A model generated the notes under the pieces. That model worked only from the letters and a program-made list of their open reading frames with translations, ran no database searches and was not told the DNA's origin. Shown piece by piece: positions 54,607 to 60,939 of a stretch of 60,939 bases of DNA (position 1 is its first letter; each line of letters begins with the position of its first letter). The stretch is from Vagococcus lutrae (lineage in GTDB: Bacteria > Bacillota > Bacilli > Lactobacillales > Vagococcaceae). The translations under genes were made by a program, and so were the position numbers. The DNA lies in assembly GCF_003987555.1 (NCBI RefSeq), contig NZ_NGJW01000013.1, positions 1 to 60,939 of the forward strand, given 5' to 3'.

Positions 54607-55578
54607 ATTGTTAACTATATTATATTAATTTGTTACGTCATTTTTTTGATGACCATGAACTCTATGAGAGTGAAAGCAGATGGTTTTTCTATCGATGTCA
54701 ATTGTGAAGCATCCACGCGTCAAATCGATACTCGTCTAGGTTATTTTGATTTGAAGAATGACCCTAATCAAGTAGAAACATTAAGGATGCAGGTCACGAA
54801 TTTGAAAGAAACTCCCGTTGAGCTATCAGTTCATTTTTACTCAGGTTCAACTGCTACTTCTGGTACGATTGTTTACGATAAGGTTGAATCATCATCGGAA
54901 AATAGCATGAACTTAGAAAAGTATGTGAAGTTGAGTCGTTCGACGATAAAGTTAAAGCCTTTAGAAACTCAAACGATAGAAGCGGATTTAACATATCCTG
55001 AAGATTTTAAAGGGTTATTGTTAGGAGGGTTTCGCTTTGCTGAAGTTAAGAATGAAAAAAGCAAAGAAGGAATCCATCAATCTTTTGAAATGGTTAAAGG
55101 ATTAGTCATTCATGGGTCTGAAGAATACACTCAAGCGGAACTCGTAGTAGAAGAAGCTGTTGAAACGGCTCTTCAAGGAGAGTCTGTGATTACTTTAAAT
55201 ATTAAAAACCCGATAGGTTATGCTGTAAAGAATGGATATTTATCCTTAACGGTATTAGAAGAAGAAAGTGGTAAGACAATATTTGAACATAAACATTCAC
55301 ATATCGAAATTGCTCCTTTTTCCACATTACCGTTTCAGTTTTCTGTAGAAAAAACACTAAAACGTGCTCATACTTATCGCCTAGTAGGAGAATTACAAGT
55401 AGGAGATTATCATTTACCTATTGAAAAGAACTTTGAAACATCGCAGCAAAAAGAAAAGCAAGAAATACCTATAGAACAAAAAGAATCTTCTATATCTTTC
55501 CCGTTCATATTATATGTTGTTCTATTATTTATTATTTTATTAATAGTAATGGCTATCATATGGTGGCGAAAGAAATAA
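54607..55578 (+). CDS. Second DUF916-type WxL-partner protein, probable ATT start
   Basis: The conserved protein continues upstream of its first ATG as a good signal peptide (VNYIILICYVIFLMTMNSMRVKA). No ATG, GTG or TTG lies at the head of it, but ATT at 54607 is exactly 6 bases after AAGGAAG, so initiation at ATT is likely. The rest has DUF916-like beta domains, then a membrane helix (SFPFILYVVLLFIILLIVMAIIWW) and a WRKK tail. A TTG at 54646 would lose the signal peptide. It overlaps nothing and lies 1 bp after the previous stop. Confidence 0.75.
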   Translation: MVNYIILICYVIFLMTMNSMRVKADGFSIDVNCEASTRQIDTRLGYFDLKNDPNQVETLRMQVTNLKETPVELSVHFYSGSTATSGTIVYDKVESSSENSMNLEKYVKLSRSTIKLKPLETQTIEADLTYPEDFKGLLLGGFRFAEVKNEKSKEGIHQSFEMVKGLVIHGSEEYTQAELVVEEAVETALQGESVITLNIKNPIGYAVKNGYLSLTVLEEESGKTIFEHKHSHIEIAPFSTLPFQFSVEKTLKRAHTYRLVGELQVGDYHLPIEKNFETSQQKEKQEIPIEQKESSISFPFILYVVLLFIILLIVMAIIWWRKK

Positions 55579-55607
55579 ACGTTTATTTCTTTCATGAAAT
55601 TAAAATC

Positions 55608-55651
55608 AATCAGCCTTGTTTCTTCTGATTTTAGAAGAAACAAGGCTGATT
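55608..55651. terminator. Bidirectional terminator at the end of the WxL cluster
   Basis: A 19-bp stem (55608-55626 with 55633-55651) is flanked by A and T runs. It serves the WxL cluster and the convergent regulator. Confidence 0.9.
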
Positions 55652-55652
55652 T

Positions 55653-56510
55653 TTATTCGTTAGCTTCCATTTCAAGCGCCTGATTGCGTAATTGTCTGAA
55701 AGAGTGTATACATTCAAAAGCTTCTTCAATTTTTTCGGGTTTCTGTGAAACGATTCCTTTAAGCAAAAACAACTCGTCGAGATAGTAAGAGACTTGTCGT
55801 TCTTGTGCCCATTGAATTCCCTGATTAACGATATCTTTTGCTAAGTCATACTCTTGATAGCGTGTATAAGATAAGCCAATCGTGTAAAAAACACGTACTA
55901 ATTCAATATTTAAACGTTTACGTGAATGTTGTTGTAAAAAAGTGAAAGAGCGAGATAAATTAGACACGCCCATTTCTGTTTTATCCATTGCTAAGTATGT
56001 TTTGCCTATTTCACATAGAATAAGGACTTCCATGTCAGTCACGAAGTCTTTGTCATGACTAAAAGTATATGCTAAGCTCTTTTGGAAAATTTCGAGTATT
56101 TCTTCCGGTGCTTTTTGTTCCAAATAGGATAAAGCGCAGGCGTAATAGTAATAAAAAATTTGCAACTCATCATCGGTCTTTAAAGATTTGTTAGGATTGA
56201 AACTTTCTATAATTCGTAACAATTGGTGGTATTGTTGTGTTTGATGTAAATAACGCATTTGTTTTAAAACATCTTTGGTTTGGTTTTTACTATGTATAAA
56301 AGTGGTATCGTCAGAAGAAACGATATCATCTAATGAAACATTTAAACGGTGACAGAGTTGTTGCATGATAACAACATTAGGAATAACGTCGTTGTTTTCA
56401 ATGCGGCTTAGCATCGCTTGCGAACAAATATCATGTGCCAGTTCTTTTTGAGATAGATGCTGATGCTTACGTATTTTCTTTAATTTAGTGCCGTATGTGT
56501 AGCGATTCAC
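55653..56510 (-). CDS. XRE-family regulator with TPR-like C-terminal domain (Rgg/PlcR-like)
   Basis: The 285-aa protein has an N-terminal HTH (TKLKKIRKHQHLSQKELAHDI and a second helix with MLSRIENND) and a helical TPR-like C-terminal domain (about 75-285), the plan of peptide-responsive RNPP regulators. I start at the GTG at 56510, seven bases after AGGAGGG; the ATG at 56537 has no site. It is convergent with the WxL cluster and could control it, as Rgg-type proteins do for the enterococcal elr WxL operon (inference). Confidence 0.85.
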   Translation of the reverse strand: MNRYTYGTKLKKIRKHQHLSQKELAHDICSQAMLSRIENNDVIPNVVIMQQLCHRLNVSLDDIVSSDDTTFIHSKNQTKDVLKQMRYLHQTQQYHQLLRIIESFNPNKSLKTDDELQIFYYYYACALSYLEQKAPEEILEIFQKSLAYTFSHDKDFVTDMEVLILCEIGKTYLAMDKTEMGVSNLSRSFTFLQQHSRKRLNIELVRVFYTIGLSYTRYQEYDLAKDIVNQGIQWAQERQVSYYLDELFLLKGIVSQKPEKIEEAFECIHSFRQLRNQALEMEANE

Positions 56511-56680
56511 CGATTTTCCCTCCTGTTTTTTGGACATTATTAATTAGAATAGTATTATTCTAACTTATTTTTCTAGTAATATCAAACAATAGTAAAGTAA
56601 GAATGTTATAAAATATAGAAATGACTAAATTGATAACAAATTATTTCAATGTGATTAAAAAAAGAACAGAATGACGGGTG

Positions 56681-56723
56681 CCCCCTTACACTTTGGTTAA
56701 AATTTGTTACAATAGGAAGGGGG
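56681..56723 (+). promoter_or_regulatory. kbl-tdh promoter flanked by an inverted repeat
   Basis: CTTACA (56685-56690), 17 bases and TACAAT (56708-56713) make a promoter. CCCCCTT (56681-56687) covers the -35 and its inverse AAGGGGG (56717-56723) covers the expected start. The pair could be an operator or the stem of an RNA hairpin. Confidence 0.5.
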
Positions 56724-56756
56724 TAAACTGAGCAGAAAGAAGGAGGCTATTATTAA

Positions 56757-57944
56757 ATGAGTAAAGAATTAGAACAATTTTTAGCTGAAGGATTAGCAGA
56801 GCTGAAAGATAACGGTATGTACAATGAAATCGAGCCGTTATCCAGTCCCAATGGGCCGATGATTCAAATTGGAGAGAAAGAGTTAATTAACTTGTCTTCC
56901 AATAACTATCTAGGATTGGCAACAGACACATCGCTAAAAGCAGTAGCAAAAGAAGCGATTGATGAATGGGGAGTGGGTGCAGGGGCCGTCCGCACGATTA
57001 ATGGGACGCTTGACTTGCATTTAGAGTTAGAGCAAGAGTTAGCGAAGTTTAAAGGAACCGAAGCAGCCATTGCGTATCAATCTGGATTTAATTGTAATAT
57101 GGCAGCTATTTCAGCTGTGATGGGGAAAGGCGACGTGATTTTATCGGATGAACTAAATCATGCGTCTATTATTGATGGCTGTCGTTTATCAGGTGCTAAG
57201 ATTGTTCGTGTGAAACATTCGGATATGGCCGATTTACGTCAAAAAGCTCAAGAAGTCAGAGAGTCGGGTCTTTATAAAAAAGCCATGTTTATTACAGATG
57301 GAGTCTTTTCAATGGATGGAGACATTGCAAAGTTACCAGAAATTGTGGAGATTGCGAAAGAGTTTGACATGATGGTATATGTGGATGACGCACATGGGTC
57401 TGGTGTTTTAGGTAAAGGGCATGGAACGGTAAAACATTTTGGTTTAGAAAAAGAAGTGGAATTCCAAATTGGAACGTTATCAAAAGCAGTAGGCGTTGTA
57501 GGTGGTTATGTTGCTGGAAGCCAAGCGTTGATAGATTGGTTGAAAGTCCGTTCGCGTCCGTTTCTTTTTTCGACTGCCGTCACACCAGCAGATGCAGCGG
57601 CAGCTACTGCAGCTTTGCGTCGTATAGACGAGCATCCTGAGTTGAATGAACAACTGTGGGAAAATGCGCGTTACTTTAAAGAAAAACTAGAGGCACTTGG
57701 TTTTGAAACAGGGATTACAGAAACACCCATCACGCCAGTAATTATTGGAGATGAACAAGCCGCTCAAGATTTTAGTAAACGACTCTACGAAGAAGGGGTT
57801 TATGTGAAATCGATTGTGTTCCCAACCGTACCAAGAGGGACAGCTCGCGTTCGCAATATGCCGACAGCGGCACACACAAAATCAATGCTAGATGATGCTT
57901 TAGCGGTGTATGAAAAAGTAGGGAAAGAGTTTAACCTAATCTAA
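56757..57944 (+). CDS. kbl: Glycine C-acetyltransferase
   Basis: The 395-aa PLP enzyme has the alpha-oxoamine synthase pattern, [20 protein letters not shown] and the PLP lysine in GTLSKAVG (Lys243). It turns 2-amino-3-oxobutanoate plus CoA into glycine and acetyl-CoA. With the threonine dehydrogenase gene 19 bp downstream it completes threonine degradation. An AAGGAGG site precedes the ATG. Confidence 0.95.
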   Translation: MSKELEQFLAEGLAELKDNGMYNEIEPLSSPNGPMIQIGEKELINLSSNNYLGLATDTSLKAVAKEAIDEWGVGAGAVRTINGTLDLHLELEQELAKFKGTEAAIAYQSGFNCNMAAISAVMGKGDVILSDELNHASIIDGCRLSGAKIVRVKHSDMADLRQKAQEVRESGLYKKAMFITDGVFSMDGDIAKLPEIVEIAKEFDMMVYVDDAHGSGVLGKGHGTVKHFGLEKEVEFQIGTLSKAVGVVGGYVAGSQALIDWLKVRSRPFLFSTAVTPADAAAATAALRRIDEHPELNEQLWENARYFKEKLEALGFETGITETPITPVIIGDEQAAQDFSKRLYEEGVYVKSIVFPTVPRGTARVRNMPTAAHTKSMLDDALAVYEKVGKEFNLI

Positions 57945-57963
57945 TCTAAAGGGGACATTTATT

Positions 57964-58905
57964 TTGGAAAAAATACTGATTACAGGAGCATTAGGTCAAA
58001 TAGGTTCTGAATTAACACGTGCGTTACGTCAAAAATATGGGGTAGAGAATGTCATCGCAACGAGTCTTGAAGCAGATGAAATGTCTGATATTGTGACAGA
58101 AGGTCCTTTTGAGGTCTTGGATGTCTTAGATTACGAGCGGTTTTTAGCGATAGCTCGTGAATACCAAGTGGATACAGTCATTCATTTAGCGGCCCTTCTT
58201 TCAGCTGTTGCTGAAGGGAATCCTCAACTGGCATGGCAAGTGAATATGGGAGGCTTATTAAATGCTTTAGAAGTCGCTCGTGAATGTAAGGCATTATTTT
58301 TCACGCCAAGTTCGATTGGAGCATTTGGTCCAGATACACCAAAAGATCAAACACCACAAGTGACGATTCAGCGTCCTACGACTATGTATGGGATTAACAA
58401 AGTAGCAGGTGAATTGTTATGCGACTACTATCATGAAAAGTTTGGCGTAGATACGCGTGCGGTGCGTTTTCCAGGGTTAATTTCTTATTTAACCCCTCCA
58501 GGTGGTGGAACAACGGACTATGCGGTTGAAATATTTTACGAAGCATTACGGCACAATCACTATACCTGTCCATTAGCTAAAGATACGTGGTTGGATATGA
58601 TGTATATGCCAGGTGCGATTCAGTTGATTATTGATTTACTTGAAGCGGATGGCGAGAAGTTACAACATCGCAACGCTTATAATGTGACAGCGATGAGCTT
58701 TACGCCAGAGATGTTAGCACAAGCCATTCAAAAGGTGCGTCCTGAGTTTACTATTAGTTATGAGGTCAATCCGATGTTGCAAAAGATTGCCGATAGTTGG
58801 CCAAACTCCTTAGATGCGACGTGTGCGCGTGATGAATGGGGCTTCAACTGTCATTATGATATAGACGCCATGGTGGCGGATATGTTGGAAAATGTGAAGA
58901 TTTAA
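57964..58905 (+). CDS. tdh: L-threonine 3-dehydrogenase, NAD epimerase-like (short-chain) type
   Basis: This 313-aa extended-SDR protein has GALGQIGSEL at the N-terminus and the YGINKVAGE active-site Tyr-Lys pair (about residue 140). The epimerase-type Tdh family fits the length and the kbl pairing. It oxidises threonine to 2-amino-3-oxobutanoate. The TTG start has an AAAGGGG site. Confidence 0.9.
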   Translation: MEKILITGALGQIGSELTRALRQKYGVENVIATSLEADEMSDIVTEGPFEVLDVLDYERFLAIAREYQVDTVIHLAALLSAVAEGNPQLAWQVNMGGLLNALEVARECKALFFTPSSIGAFGPDTPKDQTPQVTIQRPTTMYGINKVAGELLCDYYHEKFGVDTRAVRFPGLISYLTPPGGGTTDYAVEIFYEALRHNHYTCPLAKDTWLDMMYMPGAIQLIIDLLEADGEKLQHRNAYNVTAMSFTPEMLAQAIQKVRPEFTISYEVNPMLQKIADSWPNSLDATCARDEWGFNCHYDIDAMVADMLENVKI

Positions 58906-58906
58906 G

Positions 58907-58937
58907 AAAAAGCAAGGGGGAGTCCCTTGCTTTTTTT
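58907..58937 (+). terminator. Terminator of kbl-tdh
   Basis: A 12-bp stem (58907-58918 with 58924-58935) ends in a T run. Confidence 0.85.
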
Positions 58938-59036
58938 ATATACACATTATCATCAGTCCAGAGTTAAGAAAAAGGCTATCGTTAGGTAAACGCGTAAAAA
59001 TATGGCAAAATATAGGTAGACTAGGAGGGATATTTC

Positions 59037-59576
59037 ATGACATATCAAGATGTATTACATTTTTGGTTTGAAGAAGCAACGCCTGCGCAATGGTTTGAAA
59101 AAGATCCGACGTTTGATGAGACAATTCGCCAACGTTTTGGGGAGTGTCATCGTCAAGCAACGCAAGGAGAGTTAGTCGATTGGCGAGCGAGTGTTCGAGG
59201 ACGTTTAGCAGAGATTATCGTACTTGATCAATTTTCACGTAATTTATATCGTGATGACGCACGTTCATTTGCCTACGACGGTATGGCACTGGTTTTAACG
59301 CAAGAAGCGATGGCCCGTGAAGATTTATCCGAACTCACGACAGCAGAACGTGCCTTTTTGTATATGCCTTTAATGCACTCCGAATCTGAAAAGATTCATC
59401 AGATTGCTTTGAAAGCTTTTTCTGAACCGGGACTGGAAACTAATTTGGCATATGAAAAACAGCACTATGATATTATCAAACGCTTTGGTCGTTATCCACA
59501 CCGAAATGCTGTCTTAGGTCGTCCGTCTACATCGGAAGAAATTGCCTTTTTAAAAATGCCGGGGTCTTCATTTTAA
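59037..59576 (+). CDS. DUF924-family protein
   Basis: The 179-aa helical protein has the DUF924 signature: LHFWFEEATPAQWFEKDPTFDE, VLDQFSRNLYRDDARSFAYD and FLYMPLMHSE with RFGRYPHRN. The family has a tetratricopeptide-like fold and no known activity. It is 19 bp upstream of the alcohol dehydrogenase gene and probably cotranscribed. Confidence 0.92.
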   Translation: MTYQDVLHFWFEEATPAQWFEKDPTFDETIRQRFGECHRQATQGELVDWRASVRGRLAEIIVLDQFSRNLYRDDARSFAYDGMALVLTQEAMAREDLSELTTAERAFLYMPLMHSESEKIHQIALKAFSEPGLETNLAYEKQHYDIIKRFGRYPHRNAVLGRPSTSEEIAFLKMPGSSF

Positions 59577-59595
59577 AGACGAAAGGAAGAAAAAA

Positions 59596-60783
59596 ATGGA
59601 AAATTTTGATTTTCAAGCACCAACTAATATTTTATTTGGAAAAGGACAGTTACAGCACTTACCACGACTATTACAAGAACACGGGCAGCGTGTGTTATTG
59701 ACGTACGGTGGAGGAAGTATAAAGCGTAACGGGCTGTATGATGAAGTTCAAGCATTGTTAAAGAATGCGAATATGACCGTTATCGAATTAGGGGGCATCG
59801 ACCCTAATCCGCGCTTAGAGACTGTCAAAGAAGGTGCTCGCTTATGTCATGAACATGATATCGACGTGATTTTAGCAGTGGGAGGTGGTTCTACAATCGA
59901 TTGTTCCAAAGCTATTGCGGCTGCGTATTACTATGATGGCGACCCTTGGGATTTTACACAGAAACGAGAGCTAGCGACAAAAGGACTACCGATAGTCACG
60001 GTCTTGACATTAGCTGCAACCGGCTCTGAAATGAATGGTGGCGCTGTTATTTCAAATATGGAAACAAAAGAGAAGTTAGGAATGGGTGGTCGTGCATTAA
60101 TTCCGAAAGCATCGATTCTTGATCCTACCAATACATTTACCGTACCACGTTATCAAACAATGGCTGGGTCAGCCGATATTTTAAGTCATTTAATAGAAAA
60201 CTATTTTAGTGTGACAGAGCATGCGGCGGTGCAAGATCATGTCGCAGAAGGGTTAATGAAAACTGTTCTTCACTATACGCCAATTGCTTTAGAACAACCT
60301 GAGCATTATGACGCGCGTGCTAATTTGATGTGGGCGAGCTCTCTTGCACTGAATGGCTTGACAGGAAGTGGGAAAAAAGGCAGTTGGTCTTGTCATCCGA
60401 TGGAGCATGAATTGAGTGCTTATTACGATATTACGCATGGAATCGGTCTAGCTATTTTAACCCCACGTTGGTTGGCACATATTTTAAATGCCGATACGGT
60501 TGAAAAAATCGCTGCGTTTGGTCGTGCTGTTTTAGATGTGGAATGGGAAGAGCCATGGGCGGCAGCGCGTCAAACAATTCAACGTTTATATGAAACGTTC
60601 GTCGCGTGGGGCGTTCCGATGACGCTAGGCGAAGTTGGAATTGATCGTGAGTATTTAGAAGAAATGGCTGAACAAGCGGTCAAGCATAGTACGCTGGCGA
60701 CACATGCCTACGTGCCACTTGAAGTAAAAGATGTGCAAGCTATCTATGAAGCTTGTTTAACACCGATGACCTTTACAGAGTAA
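59596..60783 (+). CDS. Iron-containing alcohol dehydrogenase (YugJ/BDH-like)
   Basis: The 395-aa protein has the NAD(P) GGGS motif (AVGGGSTIDCSKAIAA), the metal Asp/His in SADILSHLIENYF and two histidines in CHPMEHELSAYYDITHGIGLAI, as in butanol dehydrogenases of the BdhA/YugJ type. It reduces aldehydes or oxidises alcohols with NAD(P)H; the substrate is not readable. Its downstream terminator is interrupted by a mobile element. Confidence 0.92.
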   Translation: MENFDFQAPTNILFGKGQLQHLPRLLQEHGQRVLLTYGGGSIKRNGLYDEVQALLKNANMTVIELGGIDPNPRLETVKEGARLCHEHDIDVILAVGGGSTIDCSKAIAAAYYYDGDPWDFTQKRELATKGLPIVTVLTLAATGSEMNGGAVISNMETKEKLGMGGRALIPKASILDPTNTFTVPRYQTMAGSADILSHLIENYFSVTEHAAVQDHVAEGLMKTVLHYTPIALEQPEHYDARANLMWASSLALNGLTGSGKKGSWSCHPMEHELSAYYDITHGIGLAILTPRWLAHILNADTVEKIAAFGRAVLDVEWEEPWAAARQTIQRLYETFVAWGVPMTLGEVGIDREYLEEMAEQAVKHSTLATHAYVPLEVKDVQAIYEACLTPMTFTE

Positions 60784-60811
60784 ATTACTAGATAAGAAAA
60801 AGCCCTGCCTT

Positions 60812-60939
60812 TGGAACTGACCCACTTACGTGGGACACAATAAAAAAGCACTTCTTGTTGAATTCAAGTAAAATGAATTTAACAGGAGGTGCTTTTTAGC
60901 ATGGGAACAAGAGTATCGTATCCATTAGAAGTAAAGCAA
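60812..60939 (+). mobile_element. Left end of an IS3-like insertion sequence
   Basis: The element seems to begin at TGGAACTGACCC (60812), an end sequence I recall from IS3-family elements of Lactobacillales. A CCCAC-TTAC-GTGGG hairpin follows (60821-60834), then an AGGAGG site. The element runs off the window edge, so the right end and target duplication cannot be seen. Confidence 0.75.
60901..60939 (+). CDS. Transposase OrfA start, partial
   Basis: The visible codons read MGTRVSYPLEVKQ, like the N-terminus of IS3-family OrfA proteins with their HTH. It has a strong AGGAGG site. Only 13 codons are visible, so the family call is provisional. Confidence 0.7.
   Translation, partial: MGTRVSYPLEVKQ

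Overview
The window looks like chromosomal DNA of a low-GC Gram-positive bacterium of the Enterococcaceae (a Vagococcus- or Enterococcus-like organism). The basis is AT-rich sequence with AGGAGG-type ribosome binding sites, many PTS transporters, WxL/DUF916 surface proteins, a GutR/GutM-type sorbitol operon, an xpt-pbuX operon behind a guanine riboswitch, and YfhO/GtrA-type wall glycosylation genes. The genus is inferred; no rRNA or tRNA gene is present to settle it.

Left part (1-20,000). An LTA-synthase-like membrane sulfatase-fold enzyme (186-2147) is followed by an unrecognised 240-aa protein and by a SAM-hydroxide adenosyltransferase upstream of a self-contained ECF transporter (UPF0397 S component, fused double ATPase, T component). 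Next come a DUF4767 lipoprotein and a purine unit (NCS2 permease plus guanine deaminase) whose promoter lies between two arms of a perfect 14-bp inverted repeat. A GtrB/GtrA/YfhO glycosylation set with a propeller-like lipoprotein follows, then FetAB-type iron export genes, then an F420-ligase-family protein divergent from a LysR regulator.

Middle part (20,000-44,300). A complete sorbitol operon (dehydrogenase, GutR, GutM, EIIC, EIIBC, EIIA, FSA-type aldolase) is followed by two tandem P-loop GTPases with a VanZ-RDD membrane protein, and by an NAD(P)-binding protein divergent from a DUF24/HxlR redox regulator. Then come the riboswitch-controlled xpt-pbuX pair, an orphan EIIBC, a flavin-reductase-like protein, a sucrose locus (LacI regulator, EIIBC, GH32 hydrolase), and an operon joining a UlaA-family EIIC to a cytoplasmic sulfatase and its radical-SAM maturase. 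Guanine deaminase makes xanthine, which Xpt can convert to XMP, so the two purine units can work together.

Right part (44,300-60,939). An MscS channel is convergent with the sulfatase operon. A six-gene WxL surface cluster follows: an L-type lectin with eight MucBP-like repeats and a C-terminal WxL domain, a short WxL protein, a DUF916/DUF3324 protein, a 1133-aa WxL protein, a small sortase-type protein, and a second DUF916-type protein that appears to start at ATT. A TPR-containing XRE regulator is convergent with the cluster. Threonine catabolism (kbl, tdh), a DUF924 protein and an iron alcohol dehydrogenase close the region. An IS3-like element begins at the right edge and appears to have cut the last terminator in half.

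The two parts most worth follow-up are the orphan UlaA-EIIC/sulfatase/anSME operon, which lacks EIIA and EIIB, and the lectin-bearing WxL cluster.
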